Source: Bostrychus sinensis (Eukaryota; Chordata; Actinopteri; Gobiiformes; Eleotridae). From it: a stretch of 64,000 nt of DNA. The first letter of the stretch is position 1, and every line of letters starts with the position of its first letter. The notes below the pieces were generated by a model. That model was not told the origin of the DNA, did no database searches, and worked only from the letters and a program-made list of their open reading frames with translations. The translations under genes were made by a program, and so were the position numbers. The DNA lies in assembly GCA_020698575.1 (NCBI GenBank), contig CM036243.1:16359903-16423902 (forward strand), read 5' to 3'. Of the stretch, positions 38,101 through 48,690 are shown one piece after another.

Positions 38101-41100
38101 AGGTGACCAAATACTTATTTTCCACCATAATTTGCAAATAAATTCTTTAAAAATCAGACAATGTGATTTTCTGCATTTTGTCTCTCATAGTTGAGGTAAA
38201 CCTATGATGAAAATTACAGGCCTCTCTCATCTTTTTAAGTGGGAGAAGTTGCACAATTGGTGGCTGACTAGATACTTTTTTGCCCCACTGTATGCTCTCA
38301 TTGTTTTTGTTAGAGTCTTGTTTAATAAAAAAAAAAAAATCTAATTTAGAAGTTATATAAGAGTTACTTACCTCCTAAACTCTTCCACAGTACCCCTAAT
38401 GCATCAGTTTTTACTAAAATAATAATAATAATAGTTCAATTAAAAAATCGAAACACAAAGACACAAAGACTGAAATATTTAATGGATTTCATTATTTGTG
38501 AGGTTTATGATAATTAATTCATATTATGCAATATTTTGTTTTTTTATTAACTGTAACCCATTTCCATATAATATCATCTGAATCTGTATATGTTTCACTT
38601 TGCTAATTAAAGGTACTATGAGCAGCGCATTTTTTTTTTTATATTTCATAAAAATTCCCCATGTGTCCCCAGATACGATGTAAACATGTTTAAATCAAAT
38701 ATTAGTTTTATTGATAACAATGGTACAGCTGATTTGTTCTCAATTTAAAAAATGTACATAATGTACATTTTTGTTATGGTTCTTAAACCCTTGCATCGCC
38801 AATCTTCCAATCAGAAAAGCGGTAAAAGCTCAATTGTCTGGTTGCAGCAAAGGCCAATCTGTACATGCAGCGGTTGTGGACACAGCTAACAGCAGAGCCA
38901 CAAAACCAGTTGCCGAAAGAGCTCACTGTGACTGGCAACCCACAGATCATTGTTTTGATTTAGACTGCAGTACGGTTTTTAAAAATAATTGAAATACATT
39001 CATTTTTTTTACAATATTATATTTTCTTTTCATGAAATTGTATGCTGGCTTTATTTGTTGACTTGAAGCAGTTATATAGTGCTTTATAAGATAGCAACTT
39101 AAATCTTCACTGAGGCCCAGAAGTAAAGACTTTCTTCTTACTACATAATTTGTGAACAATACAATATCTGAGAGAAAAAATGTTGAGAAAGTTTAGTTGA
39201 TAGACACTGAATAGACCTTGAGGCACAAGTATGATGAGTTTCTGACAAGTGGTGTAGCAGTGTAGCAGTCCTCTGCTTCTACATCAATGTCACATCTTCA
39301 CCCATGTATCATCCAAACAATCTTATCCATCACTCACTATATCGTGCTCTCCTGCTTATCATTGTTCATATCTTGGAAGAGGTTTTTGGCCAGTGTTCCT
39401 GCCCTCTTGTCCAAGTGTGTACGCAGACGAATGATGCGGCTAAATGCTGCCAGAGGAAACGGCTTTGAAGTGGGGGAACGCTGCCTTTTCAGTTCCCTTA
39501 ATTGAGCCTGGCAGCCGTTCAAACATGGACAGAAAGAAAACCACAGAGGCACAGGAGAGAGAGAGAGTGTGTTTGTGGTGAATCCACAACATGCCAACAG
39601 ATTTTTAAAACCTTTTTGGCTGGCAACGGCACACTCAGCTGTCATTCAGTGTGTGTCTCTGCTTCTTGCAACACACAAACACTTCCAAGTAATTTGCTAT
39701 TGAGCTTTGAAGATCTTTAAGCTAATGAAAACAAAACTTATGTGAGGTTAAAATCATTAAGGCAGTTTCTACTAATCTCATACATTGGAAAAATCCTAAA
39801 AATATGTTCATAGATAACATTCTTGTCTGTTAGCCCTGTTACACTGTATTACAGAAATATCTACTGACGACTCAGAAATCAGTGGCTTGTGATGTATATG
39901 ACATTACTGTCCATCTCTAGACTCCCCCTGGTACTTATGCCAAGTAAGGATGCACTCATCCAATACTGACATCGGGGACTGGCACTGATCCAGAGCCAAC
40001 ATCTGGATCTGTGCGTCGAGACAATTTGAAAAAGTTTACTCTTTTTTTACCTGATGTGTAAAATTGACCAATGACAATTGACGAATTACCAATATTGTGT
40101 AGAACAGACAGCAAATTAGTGAGCGCTGAGTGGAGTGGGAAAAGGCCAGAGGAAGCAATGGGTTGGGCGGAATAGACATCAGTGCTCATCCACTCTGAGA
40201 TTCAATGCGCATCCCTTGCTATGATCCCATTTAGGACTCAGCCACCCGTGTGCTATCAGACTGTACACAGCAACAGTGTTTGAGGCAAAGGAGGGACACA
40301 AGCTCTCATATCACTACATACTCATGGATGCTACTACTGTATGGTGCAGAAACTAATCCCTGCAACTGTATGAAAGCTATAAGGATCATGCTACATTGCT
40401 TTATATCCTTTATCCTTTCCTAGGCTACAATCTTAAATCTTTGCACTGCTATTAAGCCAAAGTAATTCTGTGGAAGTGCTGCTAGATACCTATTAAAAAA
40501 GAGAATGGCACACAAAAATACATGCATTAAAATCATAATTTCATCACACACATTTGCCAAATAAACATGGAAATTATTACAACTGTGTTTACTAGTTACT
40601 GTATTTTACTTGAAACTGTGCCTTTGTAATAAATGATTCAATATTTGTTATGAGCAACCCGCAAAATATGATATGTGGCTTTCAGCTTTATCATCCCAGC
40701 GCAGTAAACACAAAAGTAAAGAAAACAGCACCTGTCCAGGATAGTGAGAACATGCTGAAGCACCAGTGCACACCACACAATAATTTGCAATAGCATATAC
40801 TGCATATTTGTATGCAGAGCTCTATTCGACCCCGAAGCCATGGTTATGATGAATTGGAAAATCACTGTTCACCAGACTTCCCTGTGATTTGTAGACCACA
40901 TGACTACCACTGCCCCATGTACAACTCATCCCTTTCTATTTCTCTGTCTCTCATTGCTGTCTGTGTACAGCTTAAACCTGCGTCTATCCAGTAGCCTAAA
41001 GGTACTTTTTTAATGGTAGCCCATTAGAATGCTATTACAATAAAAAACAAATGAGAAAGCTGATTACCAAAAAATGACAACGCAAAATAAAAGCACTCTT

Positions 41101-41771
41101 CGTGGAATGCCGAACTTTTTTTCTTGAGCGCAAGTTCAGAGGTTAAACCCCGCACAGTCCGCTCCGCGTGCCGCTACCTACCTGCAGGAGCTCGAGTCTG
41201 TTTCGGCGGGGTTGTTGTTGTTGTCTTCGGTGCCTGCTGCTGCAGCCGCTGCTGCTGCTTCCTCCTGTAGCCCGAGTTGGGCGGAGGGCTCGGGTAGCAG
41301 CTGCGGCAGCGGACCCTCTCCCGAGGGCTCCATGCACGAGAGTGGACGAGGGCGACGGTGTGGTGGCGGAGAGTCCCACGACAGAGCCGAGGTAGAGCTC
41401 CTACACTCGGGCTGGCTCAGTGACCGGGGACAGGAGCTCCCTGCCCCAGCTCCGCTTCGAGTCCCCGCTGCTTCTGCAAACTTTCTGTTACTGCTCCCGT
41501 GACACAGGTTAGAGCCAGCACTACCGCTGCTCACCAGACCGCTGTGGCCGCCTGTACTGGAGCTGATGCCGGCTGAAGTGGAGCTGCTACAGCCGCTTAC
41601 TGACGCTCTGTCTCCGGGGCTGCCGCCCGCTCTCCTACCGGCGAAATGTTCTAGTGGCGGGGAGTGGGTGGGAGGCAGCGCGGTGTGGCCGAACCACCTC
41701 CATCGGATCCGGAGGATCTGCTTCACGTCGAACTCCTTCCGCGAGGACGAGCCTGAGCCGCTGCTCGACAT
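23140..41771 (-). CDS. klhl5: Kelch-like protein 5 (BTB-BACK-kelch)
   Basis: Thirteen coding exons, 5' to 3': 41771-41182, 36107-35919, 32750-32614, 31894-31698, 30915-30703, 28316-28130, 26794-26570, 26200-26125, 26049-25963, 25113-25039, 24760-24623, 24512-24341, 23196-23140. They total 2343 nt, 780 aa (human about 755). Exon 1 encodes a conserved start (SRKEFDVKQILRIRWRWFG), then a serine-, alanine- and asparagine-rich segment ending in TDSSSCR. A BTB domain (LCDVILVAGERRIPAHR onward, about 243-345) leads to BACK (about 350-455) and six kelch repeats (about 490-775; e.g. LYVVGGRDGLKTLNTVECY and LYAIGGHDAPASS). The end is VAPLCLGRAGACVVAVRI. Kelch-like proteins usually link substrates to cullin-3 ubiquitin ligase; the family is certain, the substrate is unknown. 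Exon 1 lies in a GC-rich island. The introns hold a LINE, Tc1-like elements and a MITE. Confidence 0.97.
23197..24340 (-). other. Last KLHL5 intron, no recognised element
   Basis: Between the last two coding exons. It holds only decayed AT-rich sequence and open frames with no recognisable protein. Confidence 0.4.
27045..28118 (+). mobile_element. 5'-truncated non-LTR retrotransposon (LINE) in KLHL5 intron 6, antisense
   Basis: Broken frames read as a reverse transcriptase and C-terminal region: CFIDASKAFECVNHKK, then WGNSVSAPFRVSNEVRQG, NHLMYAYGLVVFSPSSAGLQ (the catalytic YADD is changed to YAYG), CKYLGHFIINDL, and KAHCTPLYTAQLWSNYK with AYNDCLRILMKRPRW. It ends in AATAAAG and a GATGATGAT tail. 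Several frameshifts make it inactive. The exact clade is not certain. It starts abruptly in the RT domain, as 5' truncation would give. Confidence 0.88.
28317..30702 (-). other. KLHL5 intron 5
   Basis: A 2.4-kb intron between the exons at 30703-30915 and 28130-28316. It holds scattered CA/GT runs and AT-rich sequence; I recognise no transposon or exon. Confidence 0.4.
32040..32350. repeat. Low-copy-looking repeat with TTTAATGCC motifs
   Basis: The motif TTTTTAATGCC or TTTTTAGTGCC recurs at least four times in this part of KLHL5 intron 3. It looks like a decayed fish interspersed repeat, but I cannot place it in a family. Confidence 0.4.
32751..35918 (-). other. KLHL5 intron 2
   Basis: A 3.2-kb intron. 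It contains a Tc1-like remnant (34179-34390), a CA run near 35110, an (ATTA)n stretch near 35805-35835, and a possible tRNA-like SINE scrap near 32908. Nothing else recognised. Confidence 0.45.
34179..34390. mobile_element. Terminal fragment of a second Tc1-like family
   Basis: After a TA it begins CAGCTACATCTCAAAAAAT and continues with ATAGTGGAAAA and a GAAATATTTCAAG block. That matches the end region of a widespread vertebrate Tc1-like family, distinct from the others in this window. Only one end survives. Confidence 0.6.
36615..36741 (+). repeat. Left arm of a palindrome flanking a Tc1-like element
   Basis: This 127-bp stretch is nearly the exact reverse complement of 38293-38422. I see one substitution, a 2-bp indel and a difference in a poly(T) run. 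The arm is outside the Tc1-like element, whose own ends are at 36744 and 38290. Confidence 0.9.
36744..38290 (-). mobile_element. Tc1-like DNA transposon, nearly full length, inactive
   Basis: A 1547-bp element with TA duplicated on both sides (36742-36743, 38291-38292). Inverted repeats of about 190-200 bp start CAGTGGGGCAAAAAAG and end CTTTTTTGCCCCACTG (with one extra T-run base). The minus strand encodes a DD34E transposase: the frame at 37675-37205 includes WENVICSDETKIELF and FQHDNDPKHTARVT. The third catalytic residue lies in SPDLNPIENLW near 37150, in another frame. A stop near the N-terminus (about 37895), a frameshift in a run of C at 37681-37687 and another near 37210 make it a pseudogene. 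It sits in KLHL5 intron 1. Confidence 0.93.
38293..38422 (-). repeat. Right arm of the palindrome flanking the Tc1-like element
   Basis: Inverted partner of 36615-36741. The match stops at TTATTTTAG / CTAAAATAA on the outside, and an (AAT)n stretch follows on the right. Confidence 0.9.
38430..39940 (-). other. Middle of KLHL5 intron 1
   Basis: About 1.5 kb between the Tc1 palindrome and the next MITE. It holds AT-rich sequence with poly(T) and poly(A) runs; no gene or transposon recognised. Confidence 0.4.
39946..40216. mobile_element. MITE with AAGGATGCAC / GCGCATCCCTT ends
   Basis: About 270 bp with short imperfect inverted ends. Inward of the left end is ATCCAATACTGACATCGG, a pattern I recognise from an abundant hAT-like fish MITE. 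It has no coding capacity. I could not find a clean 8-bp target duplication. It lies in KLHL5 intron 1. Confidence 0.55.
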
Positions 41772-41910
41772 ACCAGGCTCAGTTCAGGAAATGGCGGGGA
41801 GAGCACGAAACGCTCTGCCGTAAGCCCCACTCAGCTGCACGCGTCTCTCCAGTAACCGCCCGCACACCGTTTACGCGACTGGAGGCTCTGAGAGGTGAGA
41901 GGAGACAGTG
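41150..41910. promoter_or_regulatory. GC-rich island over KLHL5 exon 1
   Basis: CpG-dense, GC-rich sequence begins about 30 bp below the exon 1 donor and continues about 140 bp upstream of the ATG, in contrast with AT-rich flanks. This is typical of a CpG-island promoter. The long open frames on the plus strand here are shadows of exon 1. Confidence 0.7.
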
Positions 41911-41919
41911 CAGAGTGTG

Positions 41920-43300
41920 GACAAGAGGGAGGGGACAGGACTAACACTCACTGGGAAACAGTCTGTCTGCCTCTATCTCTCGGAAAGATAGGCTGACATT
42001 TGTGAATGGAAAACATGACACACCACAGCCCACTCAACTTAGACCTTTCGTTTTTAGTATGTTTCAGATGTGGCTTACCAAAGCTAAAGACAGAGCCTAT
42101 TAAATTAATCAGTTTTTGAGTTGTTTGTGACTGTGCATAATAGCCTAAGCCTTCCAAACCTCCTTTTGAAACATAACATTTGTGTGTCTTCCTATTACAC
42201 ATGGCCTTTGTTATGTGCCTCAAAGGTAAACGCAGAGAAGGTAAATAGATCTGTGTGTTAGTGTGGGCTACAAGGCATTTTATTGTTTATAGTTTTCTTC
42301 ATGCAAATGAGATGCACCTCACTCTTACTAATTTGTGTGGCCTACATATGAACCAACATTACACACAATTATCAGTGTCCTTGAAAAATTACTCCTGCTC
42401 ATCTCTTTGTAAACCTTTAGTGCTTCTCTTCTCCACTGATCTTTTCCATGTTCTATCAATTTCCTCTATCTGCAATGCACCAGCTATTCAGAGACAGTAA
42501 TGATCAGCGGGAGTGGGTCCTATGGGAGCCATTTCATCCAGACGCCCCGGGCACCCAGCAGCCCTGCAGACCAGTCAACCAGAACTGTCCTCACCTTGGG
42601 GCAACCTCCACACACAACCACAGGATGTGCTGAAGTTTATTCTTCTTGGACTCCCACCAACATTAGAGATGAGATGCTTTAGGAGCCCCACTCCAGGAAC
42701 AATCAATAAGTCAAGCAGGCGAGGTCAGTTTGTGAATTACGCAGATGGGAAATGTGTTACTCATAAATTGGCTCTGCAGACTAACGGCCAGCACTGAGAC
42801 TAATTTCTCCCATGAATAAGGGACTGAAGGGAGCAGATGAATACAGTATATTCAATTTTACAGACTATATTTGCCAGACCTGGAAGAGCAAGCTTCCTTT
42901 CCTCAATTTCAGGATACGCTAAATACTATGAGCAGGACCACCCCACAGTTCTGTCGGATCAATACTACAGAGTCAATAGACACACAAAGGCATAAACAAA
43001 GACTGCTTACACACACAGACAAACAGCAGTTGCAAGAAGGAAGGAAACCTAGCCACAGTATCAATAACATGAAGAAAAACATAGGGGTCAGAGGAGTGGA
43101 TCATTTGAACAGAAAGAGACCTACATGGCTGTTCTGGGTCCTTTTAAAATCAACAAAACAATTTCAGTTTGTTTGTGCATCGTTTGTGCACGTTTAGTAG
43201 TTTTATCACAATACACTTTTTATTTCTTCCCCAGTAATATTATTTGAAGTAACAATACTCTTTCCTGGGTGAAATCTTTGGCTACTTTACCTACGGCTAT
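41920..43300. other. KLHL5 upstream region
   Basis: About 1.4 kb upstream of the GC-rich island. No second gene or recognisable transposon; short open frames near 42500-42800 have no splice context or family resemblance. Confidence 0.4.
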
Positions 43301-43312
43301 ATGCCACCTATG

Positions 43313-43665
43313 GAGCTCAACAGTGACCGCCCACCCTGCGGTTCCAGAATTAAAATTCCCATTCATTTTCCGCCTTGACTTTTCGAAGGGAGGCTTATCA
43401 GCTATGGGGTAACTCATGACCATAAACAATTCCTTTCACTATAAATATGTAGAAACTTGTCAAAAGGCAAAGTTACAAATGAATTTTGTTGAATTTTCAA
43501 GTTTTGGTTAATCTTTTTGATAGAAATTAAGCAAGTTATCTTCGTGAGATACCACATAGCTGATTAGTCAAGCTTTGAAACTCTTAATACACGCATTTTT
43601 CAAAAAGTCAGTGGGAGAAATTAATGGAAAATTTAGTTCCGGAACCAGGGGCAGGCAACATTGTA
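43313..43665. mobile_element. MITE copy A (GAGCTCAACAGTGACC family)
   Basis: The left end GAGCTCAACAGTGACC with CCTGCGGTTCC is repeated in inverted form, more decayed, near 43640-43665 (TTCCGGAACCAGGGGCAG). A second copy is at 51669-51991. The inside is non-coding and AT-rich. Confidence 0.65.
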
Positions 43666-43669
43666 TGCA

Positions 43670-46600
43670 CTGGTTTCAAAAAGTTTATGTTGTGAAAAAG
43701 TGATAAGATTTGGTAATTTGTGTTTCTTCTTAAATATGTGATTTATTTTTACAATTTCTTTGTTTATTGTTTGGAAATACCAGAATTTATACATTATTTT
43801 ATATGTTATCTGTGTCTGATTACATCAGTACTAAAATATAAATCAGTTGTTACCTCCAAACAGTCATTGAGTACTTAAGTAGTTTTACCATAATACTCTT
43901 TTTGGTTACGTAAGTACAATGTTTCTGCTTCACTCATGACCTCACAGTTAAAGATACAGACTGTAAAAATCTTAATCTAAAGTGTGTGTAAAAAAAAAAA
44001 ATCTGTGCAATTTTCCCATGGGCCAAATAAAGGTTTTCTTCTTATCTAGGTATTAGTTGAGACTGGGTGAAATAGCAGGGCAGGTACTCTAGAAGACAGC
44101 TATAGCAGTGTGGACCATTCCCCTGCATTCAGCATTCAGAGCTACAGGATAGCTATTAAAGTTTATTCAATACATTTGAAGAGAAATAACAATTACATTT
44201 CCCAGTAATAAAGTTGAATTGAAATGTTTATTTCACAACAATACTTTCTAAATAAGCTCTTAAGCCTAAAACCAATGGATTTCTGAGACACACACGATGA
44301 AAGTGCAGTAGTGTAGCTGGGAAAAGCTGGGAACTAGCCTCTGGAGGGGAATGAAGCAGAGAGATGAGGGGCTATTCAGGCCCGCTCTCCTTCACTTGGG
44401 TCTAATCATTGGCCACTTGGCAGGAGCCTCCTTGAGCCGGCTGCTTTTATTATTGGTCTCCCGGCTGCAGTTGCCCGAGACTATCATTCAAAATCTTCTG
44501 GTACAGATTTATGGCTGCACTGCACTCGCATATATGCACCCTGGAAATGACACCATGAAATTGCATTCACGCATGCTTCACACTCAATATTCATCCTGAT
44601 TTAGTACATTCACAGACCAATACATATACACAAGCATTCACCCACACACTCACACACTAATGGCATAACGCAATACTATTTATTCTCACTTTGTAGTCTG
44701 TAAGTGTTCACATTTGCATACACGCTCTTACAGATACTAGTTCGGTGTCAAATAAAAACAGGTAGCAGTGCCCTGGGGAGAGCAGTCATAAAAACATTTT
44801 ATGAGTCTAGAAAGTGAAACATTATCTGTCTGTCGAGGCAGTGATGATCAGGAGATCTCATATGACTGATGCTCATCCTCTAAAGGCTAGAGCTGCACAA
44901 TATGTTACAAATGTATTGTTACTGCGATGTGAGCAAACGCAATATCTGTATCACAAGAAACTAAGTGTATCGCAAGAATTAGGTCTTCCATTCTAGTTTA
45001 AACCCTAATTTTCAACTTAGTTTTGACCAATGAGTGCAAAGCCTTGTATCTCTTAAAGAAATGAATAGAATTTTACTTTTGTCTAAGGTTAAGTATTAAG
45101 AGTATACACATATCTCCAGTCATATTGTTATCTTAATATTCAACATTGTTTTCACATTTTGCATATCACATATTGTTGTTACTTCCTCCCTCTGATCTAC
45201 CTTTGTGTTTTGTCTGTTGTCTTCTTTTTGTCTCCTTCCTTACTTCCTACTTCCTATCTCCTTTCCTACATCAGTTCTCTTCTCCCCATCCCTGCTATTA
45301 TCCTCTGCAACAAAAGGAAATGTTTGAGTATGATGCTAGGATGGTGGCTGTGATTCCCTGAGGTGCACACAAATCTGCAGGGACAAAGCCACAGGAGCCA
45401 TTGTTCTACACACACCCACAAACACACACAGAAACCACCTGGGTTGTATACATCACAATACAGCGATGCAAAAATATAAATCACAGCACTACTATACATT
45501 CTGCATGCATACACAAGGACACAGTTGCAGCCTCTTTATTATATGATGCACACACACATGGTCAGTGGCAGGGTGAGATAGTGGAGTAACAATGTCCTTG
45601 AGACTCCAGTGACTTAGGACTGGCCAAGCAAATAATTACATCTCCACTTTGACATGACTCTGCCCAATGCATAGAGTTAAGAGTTTTAGGGGGTTGTAAA
45701 TCTTGTGTCAAGAGAGCTCCCTTATGGGAAGAAAATGACATACATTTGAGAGAAGGATTGAGGTTAAGGTTGAGGTTAAGTTGAGGAATATGTGTGTTAC
45801 ATAGGTCAGCAGCTAAACTAGCTTTAACATGAAATAATGGACTGCAGTCAATGGCCAACAGGGGGAGTAAGACTGAATATGGACACAGAAACCCCTAAGA
45901 GATTTGTGTGACTACTACTCATCATGTGAGTACAAAAGAAGCTTGGTTACATAGACTTTCAAAACATGAATGCTTTGCCACTAATTAATATAGAGGTTCT
46001 GAAAGCTAACCACACCCTAGCCAAAGTGTTAATAAAATGGTGCTATTTTCGATCCATGACAGTGTGATCACATACATTTTGTTTGCTTATGTGAACTGAT
46101 CATGAATTCACTTGTACCCTTGTAATGCAGATAAAAAGCATAAGCATCAGTATAGAAAAGATATAAAGATACAGTGTCCAGGCCTGGTCTATGGAATCTT
46201 CTAGTTTAGGGGTAAATGCAGTATCCATTGAGCAATACAAAGTAAGACCAAACATCTTTAACTCCACAAACCAATCCCAGATTAATTCTTTTTAACTTTG
46301 ATTTGTCCTTCACCAAAAGCTATTTATTGAGACATAATGCAAAAGAATCTGCTATCATTTGTTAAGAAAGTAACTCTTGCCAAATGGCTTGGAAATTTAG
46401 TTCACAAAAGTCTAATAGTACAAGGTAATTTGATAAGCCACACGTGAAAAGGGTTTGTCAATTATCTCATGCAGCATACCAATGTCTTTGGTAAACAACG
46501 AAAATATTCAAATAATATTTTTATAGACACAAGTAAAAGCACACCTAGTTCCCTTAAAGAAGTGTGTATTGTGATATAAACTCAAATGCTTGTGTGTAAT

Positions 46601-46980
46601 GCAATCAATAGATGCACAACTATTCATATTCACAAGCTGAAAATTAATTTCACACAAGCAGAGAGTGTGCAGGCTGAAGGAGAGCCAAGCTTCCTTTGAA
46701 TGTGCGTCTAATTTGAATTAAAAAGCAGACCACCTTCGGCTGGTAATTTCCCTCTTATCCTCTGTCACATCAGTCAATAGCAGAACCACACAGATCAAGG
46801 GCACAATTTTCTGTGCCCTTGTTATGTATTTTTATTCAACGTGGGTGTGTTTTGAGTCTAGACAGTGCGTTGTCCCAGTTTCCTGAGCTGTAACTAATAG
46901 GAAAGATTAAAAGAATAGAAGGAACTCAACATCAGTCCATTGACAAATTTAGAACCCCCCTTCCTTGCTTCCTTTTTATT
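43670..46980. other. Gene-free intergenic sequence
   Basis: About 3.3 kb with no supported gene. It includes a retroposon-like 3' tail near 44005-44045 (AAATAAAGG then TTCTTCTTATC), a decayed MITE-like GAGCTGCACAATATG segment near 44890-44990, and CA-rich simple sequence near 45400-45560. Nothing else recognised. Confidence 0.45.
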
Positions 46981-46987
46981 AAAAATT

Positions 46988-47352
46988 ACACTGATCAGGC
47001 ATGGCATTATGACCACCTCCTTCTTATTATTGCCTATAATCCAGCCCTATAAGCAACAAACTGTGATGCACTCTGTATTTTGACACCTTTTTCCACTTTC
47101 CCTGGACCACTTTTGATAGATACTGACCACTGCAGACTGAGAAACACACCACGAGAGCTGCAGTTTTGGAGGTGCTCTGACCTTGTCATATCCATCACAG
47201 TTTGGCCCTGATTAAACTTGCTTAAATGCTTACACTTTAACACATCAATTTTGAGGACAAAATGTTTACTTGCTGCCAAATACACCCACTAACAGATGCC
47301 ACAATGAAGAGACAATCTGTGGTCACTTCACCTGTCAGTGGTCATATGTTGC
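46988..47352 (-). mobile_element. Internally deleted Tc1-like element (same family as 15.8 kb)
   Basis: It opens CACTGATCAGGCATGGCATT with ATGACCACC. The transposase helix-turn-helix part survives in antisense (CCACTTTTGATAGATACTG, GAGCTGCAGTTTTGGAG). It closes with TCACTTCACCTGTCAGTGG and GTCATATG. The catalytic region is deleted. Confidence 0.8.
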
Positions 47353-48043
47353 AACAGTGGCAGACTTCACCCACTGATTGACCTTCTCCTTAATGTTGTA
47401 TCTGTCTCGTGATTGCTTTCTCTAATAACCTCCTACAGCCATTTCCTAATTTCCTTGTGCACTCTCTCCTACCCATTGCCCTTGCCTTTTTCTGTGCCTT
47501 CTCTTCCCTCTACTGCAGATGGATCTACTCTATGTAAAAGGCCAGGGTTAATTAAGTGGGTCTCAAGTTCGACGACAGTCAATGTAATAAGCAGATTCCA
47601 GAGAGGGAGAAACAGGCAGCTATGGAGAAGAAAGCATGCCGTTTATGAGCTAAGAAAAAATCCAACAAGGAGCATAACACTGTAACATCTGAGCTTATAT
47701 AATGTGCAGACATTTTCTACTTAGTCTATACAAGAGCAGAAACATCCATCCTTCTCCCTTAGCACACGCTTTGACACACTTTTACCACCATGTTTTATTC
47801 AACACAAATGTAGAGGAGAAAAAAATATGTTATTGGATGAGTGCGAGTAGCAAAATTAATGTGTTTGGCGTTTACTACTACAGTAGAGAGAAATGAAAAC
47901 ACACACTTTGGTTTGAGTGCTTTTGGATGGACCAAGCGTGAACCAGCTCGTCCAATTACTTTGATCCATGCCCCGTTGCTGTGGGCAGATTTTTATTTTT
48001 TTTCCTTTTAAAGCAAAGCAAACCACCTGGGTTAACTGGCTTT

Positions 48044-48085
<42 letters not shown>

Positions 48086-48504
48086 GAGAGAAGCTAATGA
48101 CTATGGTCTGGCTTGCCCGCTCGGCTTCCTGTAATTGCCCAAGAGGATGGAAAGGGAAAATGGAGAATTGAAGCAGCCAAATACAACCACATTTAAGTAG
48201 CGCATCTGTTGAGCAGCTCCAGAGAACGAGGAGAAAGAGGCAGGTGATTGGGGGGAGCTGCTGCTGAAAAGAAATGGCTTTTGGCTTCTCTCCAGTCAAA
48301 CACACTCTTATATCAGCAGCCATCCCATCGCAACCACATATACATCTATTGTAAGCAAAGGCATTTATTGATCAGTGTGTGTGTGTGTGGAAGGGGGGGT
48401 TGTGGTTGACATTAGCCCTCACACCATGCACCGCTCGTTCAACCCTGACATTAAATTCTGCTGCTGCACAGGACAAATTCAACTTTATGTGAAGGTGTAA
48501 GAAG
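47353..48504. other. Gene-free spacer with CA repeat
   Basis: No gene seen. It contains a (CA)n microsatellite at about 48046-48073 and a shorter GT run near 48376-48390. Confidence 0.5.
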
Positions 48505-48690
48505 ATTGCATGACCTTCGACAAATCACACTGTGGCCCCGTAACAATACAATCTCAACAATGTCACTGGATATACACCTGCTTACCACTGATACACCACC
48601 TTTAATAAATTTTGACCTCTGCAGACCATCCAAAATCTTTTGTGTTCATTGGTGTTATTCACTTTATTTGTAGGTGGTCATAATGTTGTG
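48505..48690. mobile_element. Possible Tc1-like end cut by the L2 element
   Basis: GTGTTATTCACTT...GTAGGTGGTCATAATGTTGTG resembles the right end of the Tc1-like family seen at 47.0 kb, and stops where the L2 element begins. The rest of the interval is too decayed to align by eye. Confidence 0.4.

Noticed and set aside
41168..41944. Several long plus-strand open frames over KLHL5 exon 1
   Set aside because: They are antisense or shifted-frame shadows of the GC-rich exon 1; low-complexity Ser/Pro/Arg content and no splice logic.
48046..48073. CA repeat as a CRISPR-like or regulatory array
   Set aside because: Plain dinucleotide microsatellite; CRISPR arrays are not expected in a fish genome and no spaced direct repeats were seen.
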